Assembly: GCF_000243235.1 (NCBI RefSeq)
Contig: NZ_JH594606.1
Location: 1,965,448-2,029,447 of the forward strand
Source of the DNA: Gillisia limnaea DSM 15749
GTDB lineage: Bacteria > Bacteroidota > Bacteroidia > Flavobacteriales > Flavobacteriaceae
Reading direction: 5' to 3'
Length of the DNA: 64,000 nt
The notes beneath the pieces are model-generated. The model saw only the letters and a program-made list of their open reading frames with translations, searched no databases and had not been told where the DNA came from. Shown here piece by piece: positions 52,645 to 62,357 of the stretch; the stretch's first letter is position 1, and every line of letters starts with the position of its first letter. The position numbers were made by a program, and so were the translations under genes.

Positions 52645-53517
52645 CTAAACGTTTCTTTCTATATATCGTATAATTGTTTTTGCTATGTCCTTTCCGGTTG
52701 CCGCTTCAATGCCTTCCAATCCGGGGGAGGAATTCACCTCTAGGATAAGGGGTCCCCTGGCACTTTGCAACATATCAACCCCGGCAACTCCAAGACCCAT
52801 AGCTTTGGCTGCTTTTATAGCCGCAGTTTCTTCCTCATCGGTTAATTCTATTACAGTAGCAGAACCACCACGGTGAAGATTGGATCTAAACTCTCCTTCT
52901 TTCCCCTGTCTTTTCATAGCTCCTACCACATGACCATCAACAACCAGCGCCCTAATATCGGCTCCACCGGCTTCTTTTATGAATTCCTGAACAATTACCC
53001 GAGCCTGAAGGCCATTGAAGGCTTCAATTACAGACTCTGCGGCATTTTTTGTTTCGGCTAAAACAACTCCAAGACCCTGAGTTCCTTCCAATAATTTTAT
53101 AATTAAAGGTGCCCCTCCTACATGGTCTATCACTTCGCCTACATCCTTGGAGTAATTGGTAAAAACCGTTTTAGGCAAACCAAGTCTTGCTCTGGACAAC
53201 ACCTGTAAGCTTCGTAATTTGTCACGGCTTCTTACCAGGGATTGAGATTCGGTAGTGGTAAAAACTCCCATCATTTCAAACTGGCGTACCACCGCGGTCC
53301 CATAAAAAGTAACTGAAGCTCCAATCCTTGGAATAACGGCATCGGTTTCAAGAATCATTCGACCCTTGTAAAAAATAGACGGTTTCCGTTTCTCTATGAT
53401 CAAATCACATTTTAACGGATCTATTACTTCCACATGATGATGTCTTTTCTTTGCGGCTTCAATTAGCCTTTGCGTGGAATAAAGATTGCTATTCCTTGAG
53501 AGAATTTTTATGTTCAT
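52645..53517 (-). CDS. rimK: RimK-family ATP-grasp glutamate ligase
   Basis: A 290-residue ATP-grasp enzyme close in length to E. coli RimK. Residues about 1-95 form the N-terminal domain ([18 protein letters not shown]). The ATP-grasp core has [19 protein letters not shown] (about 136-154), [20 protein letters not shown] and [12 protein letters not shown], including the metal-binding Glu and Asn. E. coli RimK adds glutamates to the C-terminus of ribosomal protein S6 and makes poly-alpha-glutamate. It overlaps the upstream rimB-like gene by 29 bases and precedes the AstE-like gene by 3. Confidence 0.92.
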   Translation of the reverse strand: MNIKILSRNSNLYSTQRLIEAAKKRHHHVEVIDPLKCDLIIEKRKPSIFYKGRMILETDAVIPRIGASVTFYGTAVVRQFEMMGVFTTTESQSLVRSRDKLRSLQVLSRARLGLPKTVFTNYSKDVGEVIDHVGGAPLIIKLLEGTQGLGVVLAETKNAAESVIEAFNGLQARVIVQEFIKEAGGADIRALVVDGHVVGAMKRQGKEGEFRSNLHRGGSATVIELTDEEETAAIKAAKAMGLGVAGVDMLQSARGPLILEVNSSPGLEGIEAATGKDIAKTIIRYIERNV

Positions 53518-53938
53518 CGTTTTTTAAATTGTATGATATATCTATTAACTCGGGATCTACTATAAATTTTTTGGTGAGGAACTTTCTTCCTATCAATACC
53601 GGATATCGCATCTCTTGCCGAGCAGACAAAGAAAGGGAAATTTTAAAAACCTTTTCAAAAATTTTTATGGTAGATTGAACCTGAAACCGCTTTTGTATCA
53701 AACCATTACTACTTTTTACAAATACAATGTCATAATCTTTGAAAATGAATTCTTTTCCATTGTAAAGCGGATGTTCTTCATCCAAAAAAGTGCAGTGAAG
53801 AAAGCCCTCTTTTTCAAAGATATTATCACAGTGGATGGATGAGGTATAAGCCCCTGTATCAATTTTAACAGAGATATCCTTCAAGTGTAATAATGGGAAA
53901 TCAGCCTTATCAAATCTGCCTACTACTGTTTTTTCCAT
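53489..53938 (-). CDS. RimB-like retropepsin-fold protease
   Basis: A 149-residue protein of the family annotated as ATP-dependent zinc protease. It starts with [14 protein letters not shown] and has the retropepsin-type active-site motif [10 protein letters not shown] (about 26-35), an IDTGA match, followed by [10 protein letters not shown] at about 120-129, the usual second conserved block. Despite the name, the visible catalytic residue is an aspartate. In Pseudomonas a related gene (rimB) works with rimK in S6 modification. It is first in a four-gene unit and has a -7-like box only 4 bases before the start. Confidence 0.85.
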   Translation of the reverse strand: MEKTVVGRFDKADFPLLHLKDISVKIDTGAYTSSIHCDNIFEKEGFLHCTFLDEEHPLYNGKEFIFKDYDIVFVKSSNGLIQKRFQVQSTIKIFEKVFKISLSLSARQEMRYPVLIGRKFLTKKFIVDPELIDISYNLKNDEHKNSLKE

Positions 53939-53942
53939 GAGC

Positions 53943-53950
53943 GCAAGGTA
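53943..53950 (-). promoter_or_regulatory. -7-like box (TACCTTGC) abutting the rimB-like start
   Basis: TACCTTGC on the minus strand ends 4 bases before the ATG; two mismatches to TAnnTTTG. If used, the mRNA would have no leader. Confidence 0.4.
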
Positions 53951-54102
53951 CTAAAATGATTAATTAAGGTATCTTATAGACACCTTAAATTATTGAAAGA
54001 AAATACAAAGAAGCTCCGTTTTTAGATTTTGGTTTTTCTATTCTGAATAAAATTTTAACATTAGTTGTTAGCGCTTATTTTAACGCTCCCGGGAATATGT
54101 AA

Positions 54103-54110
54103 TATCTTTG
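54103..54110 (+). promoter_or_regulatory. -7 promoter box (TATCTTTG) abutting the uvrC start
   Basis: An exact TAnnTTTG match. The ATG at 54116 begins 5 bases later, implying a leaderless transcript. Confidence 0.55.
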
Positions 54111-54115
54111 GAGTA

Positions 54116-55909
54116 ATGGAAACACCTGCATTGGAAATACAGTTGCAAACTTTACCCCAAAGTCCCGGAGTATATCAGTATTACGATAAGAATGGCCGGA
54201 TCCTGTATGTGGGAAAGGCTAAAAACCTGAAGAAAAGAGTTACTTCTTATTTCAATAAAACCCATGACAATCATCGCACAAGCGTTATGGTTAAGAGAAT
54301 CCATGATATTAAACATATTGTGGTAGCTTCTGAAACCGACGCTTTATTGCTGGAAAATAATCTGATAAAAAAATATCAGCCACGCTTCAACGTGATGCTG
54401 AAAGATGATAAAACGTATCCATGGATATGTATTAAAAACGAACGCTTTCCCAGGGTTTTTCCTACCAGAAGATTGATAAAGGACGGAAGTGAATATTACG
54501 GACCTTTCACCAATTTTAAAACTGTAAATACCCTTTTGGATTTGATAAAAGGTCTCTACCAGTTACGCACCTGTAATTACGATCTTTCTTCAGAAAAAAT
54601 AAAGAATGGAAAATACAAGGTATGTCTGGAGTACCATTTGGGGAATTGCAAAGGACCGTGTGAAGCTTTCCAGGAAGAAAAGGAGTATAATGAAAATATA
54701 GAAGCCATCAGGCAGATCGTGAAGGGGAATTTTAAGGATTCCCTGCAGCAATTCCGTCATCAAATGAAGGCTCATTCCGAAATAATGGAATTTGAAGACG
54801 CACAGCGCATCAAGGAAAAAATTGATGTTTTGGAGAACTATCAGTCAAAATCTACAGTGGTAAATCCAAACATCAATAATGTAGATGTTTTTTCCATTGT
54901 AAGCGATGAGGGTTACGGATATGTAAATTTTCTCCAGATCTCTCACGGTGCCATTATTCGTTCCCATACCATTGAAATGAAAAAGAAACTCGATGAAAGC
55001 GATAAGGAATTGCTGGAATTGGGGATTGTGGAGATCCGGCAGCGGTTTCATTCAAATTCAAAAGAAGTATATGTTCCTTTTAAAGTGGATGTTGGGGAAG
55101 ATGTTGTTATTCATATTCCGAAATTGGGCGATAAAAAGAAAATCATCGATTTTTCTATCAGAAATGCCCGTTACTACAGGCAGGAGCAATTTAAACAGAT
55201 GAAAATTGTAGATCCGGACAGGCACGTAAACCGCATTATGGCTCAAATGAAGGAGGATCTTAGGCTAAGTGAGGAACCCAGGCACATTGAATGTTTCGAC
55301 AATTCAAACATTCAGGGAACCAATCCGGTCGCGGCCTGTGTGGTATTTAAAAACGGAAAACCAAGCAAAAAGGATTATCGTAAATTTAATATCAAAACTG
55401 TGGAAGGACCCGATGATTTTGCCTCTATGGAAGAGGTGGTTTTTAGAAGATACAAAAGACTGCTGGAAGAAGAGGAGCCTTTGCCACAGCTCATTATTGT
55501 AGATGGTGGAAAAGGCCAGCTTTCTTCAGGTGTAAAAGCGCTGGAAGCGTTGGGATTAAGAGGAAAAATAGCGATAATAGGGATCGCGAAAAGGCTGGAA
55601 GAATTGTATTATCCCGGAGATTCAATTCCGTTATACCTGGATAAGAAATCGGAAACCTTAAAAATAATTCAGCAATTGCGAAATGAAGCTCATAGATTTG
55701 GGATTACCTTTCATAGAAATAAGCGAAGTAAAACTGCTCTAAATACGGAGTTAGAAGCAATAACGGGGATTGGAGATAAAACAGTCGTAGAATTGTTAAC
55801 GCATTTTAGGTCCTTAAAAAGAATTAAAGAAGCATCTCTGGAAGATTTGTCCAATTTAGTTGGCCAGGCAAAAGCAAAGATTATTTACAATAACTATCAT
55901 CGTGAATAA
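54116..55909 (+). CDS. uvrC: excinuclease ABC subunit C
   Basis: The protein has 597 residues from the ATG at 54116 (METPALEIQLQTLP); the frame opens earlier, but a promoter box lies directly before this ATG. The GIY-YIG nuclease domain is at about 12-95, with GVYQYYDKNGRILYVGKAKNLKKRV (GVYQYYDKNGRILYVGKA). A cysteine-containing CNYDLSS / CLEYHLGNCKGPC region and the UVR segment (about 200-240) follow. The UvrC RNase H-like nuclease domain has ECFDNSNIQGT and IIVDGGKGQLS. The C-terminal helix-hairpin-helix repeats contain ITGIGDKTV. It makes both incisions in nucleotide excision repair. Its stop abuts the patatin gene. Confidence 0.96.
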   Translation: METPALEIQLQTLPQSPGVYQYYDKNGRILYVGKAKNLKKRVTSYFNKTHDNHRTSVMVKRIHDIKHIVVASETDALLLENNLIKKYQPRFNVMLKDDKTYPWICIKNERFPRVFPTRRLIKDGSEYYGPFTNFKTVNTLLDLIKGLYQLRTCNYDLSSEKIKNGKYKVCLEYHLGNCKGPCEAFQEEKEYNENIEAIRQIVKGNFKDSLQQFRHQMKAHSEIMEFEDAQRIKEKIDVLENYQSKSTVVNPNINNVDVFSIVSDEGYGYVNFLQISHGAIIRSHTIEMKKKLDESDKELLELGIVEIRQRFHSNSKEVYVPFKVDVGEDVVIHIPKLGDKKKIIDFSIRNARYYRQEQFKQMKIVDPDRHVNRIMAQMKEDLRLSEEPRHIECFDNSNIQGTNPVAACVVFKNGKPSKKDYRKFNIKTVEGPDDFASMEEVVFRRYKRLLEEEEPLPQLIIVDGGKGQLSSGVKALEALGLRGKIAIIGIAKRLEELYYPGDSIPLYLDKKSETLKIIQQLRNEAHRFGITFHRNKRSKTALNTELEAITGIGDKTVVELLTHFRSLKRIKEASLEDLSNLVGQAKAKIIYNNYHRE

Positions 55910-58135
55910 ATGAAAAAATTAATCTGTATTTTATTTATAATCATTTCTTTCCAGGGATTTTCTCAGGAAAAAAATGATGTAAAAGTGGGGTTGGTTTTAA
56001 GTGGGGGTGGTGCAAAAGGATTGGCTCATATAGGTGCTTTAAAGGTAATTGAAGAGTCGGGAGTAAAGATAGATTATATTGGAGGCAGTAGTATGGGGGC
56101 TATTATTGGGGCGTTATATGCCTCGGGATACAGCGCGACCCAATTGGATTCTCTTTTTCATGATATCAATTTTAATATTCTTATTCAGGATCAGGTTCCG
56201 CGAAGCGCTAAAACTTTTTATGAAAAGGAGGATACTGAAAAATATGCGATAACCCTTCCTTTTGACGGTTTTAAGGTTTCTTTTCCTTCCGGACTGTCCA
56301 AAGGACAGAACATCTATAATTTAGTATCACGACTTACCTTACATCTGGGAAATATTCGGGAATTTAAAAATTTACCAATTCCATTTTTTTGTGTTGCAGC
56401 AAATATAGAAACCGGGGAGCAGGTAATTTTAGATAGCGGTTCTCTGGCTAAAGCGGTTTCTGCCAGCAGTGCAATCCCTTCGGTTTTCAACCCGGTAAGG
56501 ATAGATGGAAAACTCCTTACCGATGGTGGAGTGGCAAATAATTATCCTGTTGAGGAACTCAAAAGAAGAGGAGCCGATATTATAATAGGCGTCGATGTTC
56601 AGGATAGTTTGGTGGATAGGGAACAGCTAAAAAGCGTTTTTGAGATCTTAACACAAATTAGCAATTTCAGGACTATAAGTGACATGCGTCAAAAAATAAA
56701 GATGACAGATCTCTATATTAAACCCGATATCGCCAAATTTAATATATTGTCTTTTGATAAGGGATCTGGTATAATAGACTCCGGGGAAGTGGCAACACGA
56801 AAAAAAATGGAGGATTTGAAGCGAATCGCAGAGAATCAAAATGGAACTCCTATAAAGCTTGAAAAAGTTAAACCAATTGACAGCATTAATATTAGTTCAC
56901 TTACAATTGAAGGCAATAATTCGTATCCGCGTGCTTATGTTCTGGGAAAGTTAAGGCTAAAATACAGACAGGGATATACCATGCAGGATCTCGCAGATGG
57001 TATTAATAACCTTTCAGCCACAGGAAATTTTGATAGGATCAATTACAATCTAATTCCCTTAGACACTTCATATACGCTGGCTATTCAGCTTGAAGAAAGC
57101 CAGAATAAAACCTCCTTAAGGTTGTCTCTTCATTATGATGATCTTTATAAAAGCGGAGCATTGATTAACCTTACTAGAAAAAGTTCCCTTTTTACGAATG
57201 ATGTTGCATCCCTGGATGTTGTTTTGGGAGATAATTTTAGATATAATTTTCAATATTATATCGATAAAGGGTACTACTGGAGTTTAGGAGTTAAATCGAG
57301 GTATAATAATTTCAATAAAGGAGTGGCCTTTGATTTCGCCAGGGAGAATGCCGGTATTGAAAATTTGGGGATCAACAGGATAGAGGTGGATTATAAGGAT
57401 TATACCAATCAATTATATGCGGAGACATTTTTTAAACAGATATTTTCCCTGGGAATAGGTGTGGAACACAAACATTTAAAGATTACCTCTGAAACCCTGC
57501 TTGAAAATCCTGAGATTGACCGCTCCTCTGCTGTTTTTGAGAATAGTAGCTATTATAGCGCATTTGGGTATCTAAAACTGGATAGTTTCGACAATAAATA
57601 TTTCCCTAAAAAAGGCGTTTATTTTGACGGGGATTTTCATCTTTATTTATTTTCTTCAGATTATAATAACAATTTTTCTGAATTTTCTATCGCTAAAGGC
57701 AAGGCAGGATATGTGTTTTCGATGCTTCCAAAGCTTACCGGCAAGATATTTTCTGAAACAGGTTTTAGGATAGGTTCCTCCGGAAGCAACACCCTGGATT
57801 TCTTTTTGGGCGGCTATGGGAATGATTTCATTAACAATTTCATCCCGTTTTATGGGTATGACTTTATAAGTATTTCCGGAGATAGTTATATCAAGGGTTT
57901 GGTAGAGCTGGATTATGAAATCTTTAATAAAAACCATATAAGTGCCAGTGCTAATTTTGCCAACGTAGAAAATAATTTATACACTACCGGAAACTGGTTT
58001 TCTACCCCCGATTATACGGGATATGCGTTAGGATATGGTTTGGAAACACTGTTGGGTCCTGTAGAGGTGAAATACTCTTTTTCCCCGGAAATTAAAGGAA
58101 GTCAATGGTTTTTTAGTTTAGGGTTTTGGTTTTAA
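55910..58135 (+). CDS. patatin-like phospholipase fused to POTRA and outer-membrane barrel
   Basis: A 741-residue exported protein. Signal peptide (cleavage near GFSQE, about 19), then a patatin domain with oxyanion loop GGGAKG (32-37), nucleophile elbow GGSSMG (Ser61) and catalytic DGG (about 205). A POTRA-like segment (about 315-385, with ISSLTIEGNNSYP and YRQGYTMQDLADGINNL) precedes a BamA-type 16-strand barrel ending in FFSLGFWF. This layout corresponds to PlpD-type (type Vd) autotransported phospholipases, although in many Bacteroidota homologues the patatin domain may stay periplasmic. It starts immediately after the uvrC stop. Confidence 0.9.
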   Translation: MKKLICILFIIISFQGFSQEKNDVKVGLVLSGGGAKGLAHIGALKVIEESGVKIDYIGGSSMGAIIGALYASGYSATQLDSLFHDINFNILIQDQVPRSAKTFYEKEDTEKYAITLPFDGFKVSFPSGLSKGQNIYNLVSRLTLHLGNIREFKNLPIPFFCVAANIETGEQVILDSGSLAKAVSASSAIPSVFNPVRIDGKLLTDGGVANNYPVEELKRRGADIIIGVDVQDSLVDREQLKSVFEILTQISNFRTISDMRQKIKMTDLYIKPDIAKFNILSFDKGSGIIDSGEVATRKKMEDLKRIAENQNGTPIKLEKVKPIDSINISSLTIEGNNSYPRAYVLGKLRLKYRQGYTMQDLADGINNLSATGNFDRINYNLIPLDTSYTLAIQLEESQNKTSLRLSLHYDDLYKSGALINLTRKSSLFTNDVASLDVVLGDNFRYNFQYYIDKGYYWSLGVKSRYNNFNKGVAFDFARENAGIENLGINRIEVDYKDYTNQLYAETFFKQIFSLGIGVEHKHLKITSETLLENPEIDRSSAVFENSSYYSAFGYLKLDSFDNKYFPKKGVYFDGDFHLYLFSSDYNNNFSEFSIAKGKAGYVFSMLPKLTGKIFSETGFRIGSSGSNTLDFFLGGYGNDFINNFIPFYGYDFISISGDSYIKGLVELDYEIFNKNHISASANFANVENNLYTTGNWFSTPDYTGYALGYGLETLLGPVEVKYSFSPEIKGSQWFFSLGFWF

Positions 58136-58194
58136 GAAGTATCAATCTGTCTAAGCAATTTACCTTTTAAGATATTTATGGATGAAATCCCTTC

Positions 58195-58279
58195 AACCTT
58201 TGGGGCGGCAATGGAGCATTAATACTTCATTGAGGGTTTAACCCGCCTGACCGTCGGGCAGGTTCCCCGCCCCAAGGTT
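58195..58279. repeat. 85-bp imperfect inverted-repeat element
   Basis: The ends AACCTTTGGGGCGG (58195-58208) and CCGCCCCAAGGTT (58267-58279) are complementary apart from one extra T. The interior carries a second palindrome CCTGACCGTCGGGCAGG (58246-58262). GC content is well above the neighbourhood. The element contains no ORF. Confidence 0.75.
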
Positions 58280-58352
58280 CTTTATTCTTAGTGGTGGGAT
58301 TAAATAAACCGGGTTAAAAATGCTATTTTTAACCTTTGAAAAAATTCAGCAA

Positions 58353-58985
58353 ATGTTAGACGAGTTAAAAAAAGCTTATTCCGGTATTTTTGAAGATGCC
58401 CTACTTGAAGAGATTTTAGAAACAGGAATCCTAAAAACCTTTCACGAAAACGACAAGATCATTGATTATGGGGATTACGTGAAATTTCTTCCATTGCTTT
58501 TGAGTGGTGCCATCAAGATCCTGAGGGAAGATAAAGAAGGCGATGAATTACTGCTCTATTTCCTGGAAAGCGGGGATACCTGCGCGATGACCCTGTCTTG
58601 TTGTTTAGGGCAAACCCGAAGCGAAATACGTGCGGTTGCAGAGAAGGAAACTCAACTTATCATGATCCCCATCCAAAAGATGGAAGAATGGACTTCCAAA
58701 TATAAAAGCTGGCGCAACTTTGTCTTCGACAGCTATCATTCCAGGCTTACCGAAATGTTGGAAACTATAGATACCATTGCATTTTTAAATATGGATAAAC
58801 GCCTTATGAGGTATCTTCAGGATAAGGCAAAGATCAATCAAAACGAATTGGTGCAAGTCACACATCAGGAAATAGCCTACGATATGCATACATCCAGGGT
58901 CGTAATATCAAGATTGTTAAAAAAACTTGAACTCGACGGAAAAATAGAACTACAGCGAAATGCTATTAATGTATTAGACCTTTAA
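58353..58985 (+). CDS. Crp/Fnr-family transcription regulator
   Basis: The protein has 210 residues from the ATG at 58353 (MLDELKKAYSGIFEDALL). A start 11 codons upstream is possible, but a TAACCTTTG sequence resembling a -7 box lies between. The cyclic-nucleotide-binding-like domain (about 5-125) has SGAIKILREDKEGDELLLYFLESGDTCAMT and two adjacent cysteines in SCCLGQT. The DNA-binding domain has VTHQEIAYDMHTSRVVISRLLKKLE (helix-turn-helix, about 166-190). The CC pair near the ligand pocket could be redox-sensitive; no Fnr-type N-terminal iron-sulfur cluster cysteines are seen. The methyltransferase gene follows about 95 bases later. Confidence 0.9.
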   Translation: MLDELKKAYSGIFEDALLEEILETGILKTFHENDKIIDYGDYVKFLPLLLSGAIKILREDKEGDELLLYFLESGDTCAMTLSCCLGQTRSEIRAVAEKETQLIMIPIQKMEEWTSKYKSWRNFVFDSYHSRLTEMLETIDTIAFLNMDKRLMRYLQDKAKINQNELVQVTHQEIAYDMHTSRVVISRLLKKLELDGKIELQRNAINVLDL

Positions 58986-59079
58986 AAAGGTGAATGATTT
59001 AGTTGGTCGTGCATTGATAATCTAAGCTATTTAGCAGGATTAAATGCCTGCATCGTGATTAACAAATCTTTTATATTTT

Positions 59080-59544
59080 ATGAAGCTAGCAGGGAAAGAT
59101 TTCATTTACGTGGTGCTTCAAATACTCTTGTTTTTCGCCTTTTTATTAGATATGGAGCTGTTTTCTTTTCGAAATAGCTCATTTTTAGAATTCCTTTCGG
59201 TTTTAACTGGAAGTATTGGCTTAGGTCTTGTTATAATTGCCTTTTTTCAACTCAATAAAAACCTGTCTCCTTTTCCAACTCCAAAGAAATATGCAAGGTT
59301 GCTCACCGGTGGTATTTTTAAACTAATAAGGCATCCCATTTATACCGGGATCCTGTTCATAGTTTTTTCCATTGCTGTTTTTCAGGGGTCAGGATATAGG
59401 TTGTTTATTTCTATTCTTTTGATGATTTTATTTCATTTTAAAACCTTGTACGAAGAAAAGAAATTGGCAGAAAAATTTCCCGAATATGAAACCTATAAAA
59501 AAAATACAGGGAAATTTCTTCCAAAAATTAAAACAAAATCCTGA
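59080..59544 (+). CDS. isoprenylcysteine methyltransferase-like membrane protein
   Basis: A 154-residue membrane protein with about four hydrophobic segments. It has the PEMT/ICMT-type C-terminal motif: LLTGGIFKLIRHPIYTGILF (RHPIYTG at about 86-92), then FHFKTLYEEKKLAEKFPEYETYKKNTGKFLP (EEKKLAEKFPEYETYK). These bind S-adenosylmethionine at the membrane face. The substrate in bacteria is generally unknown. It may form a unit with the upstream Crp/Fnr gene, since no terminator is seen between them. Confidence 0.85.
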   Translation: MKLAGKDFIYVVLQILLFFAFLLDMELFSFRNSSFLEFLSVLTGSIGLGLVIIAFFQLNKNLSPFPTPKKYARLLTGGIFKLIRHPIYTGILFIVFSIAVFQGSGYRLFISILLMILFHFKTLYEEKKLAEKFPEYETYKKNTGKFLPKIKTKS

Positions 59545-59814
59545 GAATTTTTGAGGCATTTAAAAATTTCCTTTTTTCGAATTTTGAACAGCGATAATAA
59601 ATTTAGTAATATTAACGAAACCTGAAGAGTTTTTGAACCTAAGGGAGCTTAAACAAGTTCTTTAAAATTGAAGATTCAGTAGTTCTTTTAATCCTTCTTT
59701 AAGAGATATTTTCAATATAAATAGCGATATTTGTTACTTTGGATGATAAACTTCAGAATTAATAGGAATAATGAATTTTTTCTTCCGAAGTATTAATTTT
59801 AAAACTGAAATCTC

Positions 59815-60975
59815 ATGCCTTTTTATCATAAACTAGGGAAGATTCCACATAAGCGACATACGGTATTTAAAAAACCAGATGGCAGTTTGTATTATGAGCA
59901 GCTGTTTGGAACCATTGGCTTTGATGGAATGTCATCCAATATGTATCATGAACACCGCCCAACCCAGGTAAAGGAAATTAAGGGTAGTTACAGTGCTAAG
60001 CCAAAAATCGCTTCTGAAAACAATATAAAATCCTATAGATTTAAAGGTTTCCAGGTGCCACCGCATCCGGATTATCTGGAAAGCCGAAAGGTGGTGCTAA
60101 CCAATAGTGATGTGGATATAGCTCTTGCAGCTCCTCAGGAATCAACAAATGATTATTTTTATAAAAATACCGATGCAGATGAGTTGCTCTTTATCCATAA
60201 AGGGAGTGGTAAATTAAGAACCCATTTAGGGAATCTTGATTTTAAGTACGGGGATTATTTATTGATACCGCGTGGTGTTATTTATAAACTCGACTTTGAC
60301 GATGATAACAACCGGCTGTTTATTGTGGAATCCAGAAAGCCAATCTACACCCCGAAAAGATACAGGAACTGGTTTGGGCAATTGCTTGAACATTCACCTT
60401 TTTGTGAGCGGGATTTAAGACAACCCTATGAACTGGAAACCAACGATGAAAAAGGTGATTTCCTTATCAAGGTAAAAAAGCAGGGAGAGATCTTTGATAT
60501 GGTCTATGCTACACATCCTTTTGATGTTGTGGGATACGATGGTTACAATTATCCATATGCTTTTTCCATTCACGATTTTGAACCCATAACAGGAAGAATC
60601 CATCAACCACCACCGGTGCATCAAACTTTTGAGACAGATGCCTTTGTGGTATGCAGTTTTTGCCCCAGAAAGTATGATTACCATCCGGAAAGTATTCCGG
60701 CTCCTTACAGTCATAGCAATATAGACAGCGATGAGGTATTGTATTATGTGGATGGCGATTTTATGAGCCGAAATGATATCGAAGCAGGACATATTTCTCT
60801 GCATCCGGCTGGAATTCCTCACGGTCCGCACCCGGGAGCAGTAGAACGCAGTATTGGACAAACCGAAACTGAAGAACTCGCTGTAATGGTAGATACATTT
60901 AAGCCGTTAAAACTTACAGAAGAAGCCATGAAAATTGCCGATGAGACTTATTATACCTCCTGGTTGGATCATTAG
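59815..60975 (+). CDS. hmgA: homogentisate 1,2-dioxygenase
   Basis: A 386-residue enzyme of the shorter Bacteroidota form (the classic enzyme is about 430-440 residues). Jelly-roll cupin motifs are visible: PRGVIYKLD, PPPVHQTFETD (about 264-274, with a histidine and glutamate as candidate iron ligands) and HPAGIPHGPHPGA (about 330-342) with further histidines. It opens the aromatic ring of homogentisate in tyrosine degradation, giving maleylacetoacetate. The following gene is 4-hydroxyphenylpyruvate dioxygenase, the enzyme that makes its substrate. A TTACTTTG sequence at 59734-59741 may be its -7 box. Confidence 0.93.
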   Translation: MPFYHKLGKIPHKRHTVFKKPDGSLYYEQLFGTIGFDGMSSNMYHEHRPTQVKEIKGSYSAKPKIASENNIKSYRFKGFQVPPHPDYLESRKVVLTNSDVDIALAAPQESTNDYFYKNTDADELLFIHKGSGKLRTHLGNLDFKYGDYLLIPRGVIYKLDFDDDNNRLFIVESRKPIYTPKRYRNWFGQLLEHSPFCERDLRQPYELETNDEKGDFLIKVKKQGEIFDMVYATHPFDVVGYDGYNYPYAFSIHDFEPITGRIHQPPPVHQTFETDAFVVCSFCPRKYDYHPESIPAPYSHSNIDSDEVLYYVDGDFMSRNDIEAGHISLHPAGIPHGPHPGAVERSIGQTETEELAVMVDTFKPLKLTEEAMKIADETYYTSWLDH

Positions 60976-61096
60976 GCATTTTTAAAAATAAAAGATCATC
61001 AAAAGATAGAATTTGTAAACAGTGGGTTTAAATTATTTATTGAAGATTAATAGGAGCTTTTTTCTATTAAACTTAAACCTCTTAAATTAAAAGAAT

Positions 61097-62239
61097 ATGA
61101 GTACAGATAACACATCATTAAAGCTAGAGAAAAAGTTCCAGGCTGCAGAAGACTTTTTGCCTTTGCTTGGCACAGATTTCGTAGAATTATATGTTGGGAA
61201 TGCCAAGCAGGCAGCCTATTATTATCAGCAAGCCTGGGGATTTCAGCCAGTAGCGTATTCCGGTTTGGAAACAGGTAGAAAAGACAGTGTTTCCTACGTT
61301 TTACAACAGGATAAGATCCGTCTTGTTTTAACTTCACCGCTACAGCCAGAAGGGCCTATTAACGCCCACATCAATAAACATGGGGACGGGGTAAAAGTAG
61401 TTGCGCTTTGGGTAGATGATGCCAGGAAAAGTTATGAAGAAACTACCAGCCGTGGCGCAAAATCTTACGTGGAGCCCTACGTTATGGAAGATGATAACGG
61501 TAGCGTAGTAATTTCAGGGATCCATACGTATGGGGAAACTGTGCATTTATTCGTGGAGCGAAAGAATTATAACGGTCCGTTTTTACCCGGGTATCGGGCT
61601 TATGCACCTAACTTTAAGGCAGTACCTACCGGCTTAAAGTTTATAGATCATATGGTGGGAAATGTTGGATGGAATGAAATGAACAAATGGTGTGAGTTTT
61701 ATGCCAAAGTAATGGGATTTGCACAACTTGTATCATTTGATGACAAAGATATTTCTACAGATTATACCGCCCTTATGAGCAAGGTGATGAGCAATGGGAA
61801 CGGAAGGATTAAATTTCCTATAAATGAACCAGCCGAAGGGAAAAAGAAGTCCCAGATCGAGGAGTATATAGATTTTTACAACGGAGCCGGAGTTCAACAT
61901 ATAGCCCTGGCTACAGATAATATTATAGCTACGGTAACCGCACTTAGGGATCGTGGAGTAGAATTTTTATATGTTCCGGAAGCGTATTACGATACAGTTC
62001 TGGACAGAGTAGGAGAAATAGACGAGGATCTGGCACCATTAAAAGAACTGGGTGTTTTAATAGACCGGGATGATGAAGGCTATCTTTTACAGATATTTAC
62101 CAAGCCGGTTTTGGACCGACCTACAATGTTTTTTGAGATTATTCAGCGAAAAGGAGCCCAATCTTTTGGAAAAGGGAACTTTAAAGCGCTTTTTGAGGCC
62201 ATTGAAAGAGAACAGGATTTAAGGGGAACCTTGTCCTAA
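61097..62239 (+). CDS. hppD: 4-hydroxyphenylpyruvate dioxygenase
   Basis: A 380-residue VOC-fold dioxygenase with two related halves. The iron ligands are readable in FIDHMVGNV (His, about 184), VQHIALATDN (His, about 267) and FFEIIQRKG (Glu, about 347). The PGYRAYA and RVGEIDEDL segments also match the family. It turns 4-hydroxyphenylpyruvate into homogentisate. It sits 121 bases after hmgA on the same strand, so the two form the core of tyrosine catabolism. Fumarylacetoacetase and maleylacetoacetate isomerase are not in the window. Confidence 0.96.
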   Translation: MSTDNTSLKLEKKFQAAEDFLPLLGTDFVELYVGNAKQAAYYYQQAWGFQPVAYSGLETGRKDSVSYVLQQDKIRLVLTSPLQPEGPINAHINKHGDGVKVVALWVDDARKSYEETTSRGAKSYVEPYVMEDDNGSVVISGIHTYGETVHLFVERKNYNGPFLPGYRAYAPNFKAVPTGLKFIDHMVGNVGWNEMNKWCEFYAKVMGFAQLVSFDDKDISTDYTALMSKVMSNGNGRIKFPINEPAEGKKKSQIEEYIDFYNGAGVQHIALATDNIIATVTALRDRGVEFLYVPEAYYDTVLDRVGEIDEDLAPLKELGVLIDRDDEGYLLQIFTKPVLDRPTMFFEIIQRKGAQSFGKGNFKALFEAIEREQDLRGTLS

Positions 62240-62357
62240 GTATTAAAAAGGTGATATCTTAATAATTAAATATTTCTAAAAATACCAACTTGATAAATAA
62301 ATAGTTAAACTAACTTTTTGGTTTGTAGATAATGTGAAAAAAGCAGACTTTTGCACC

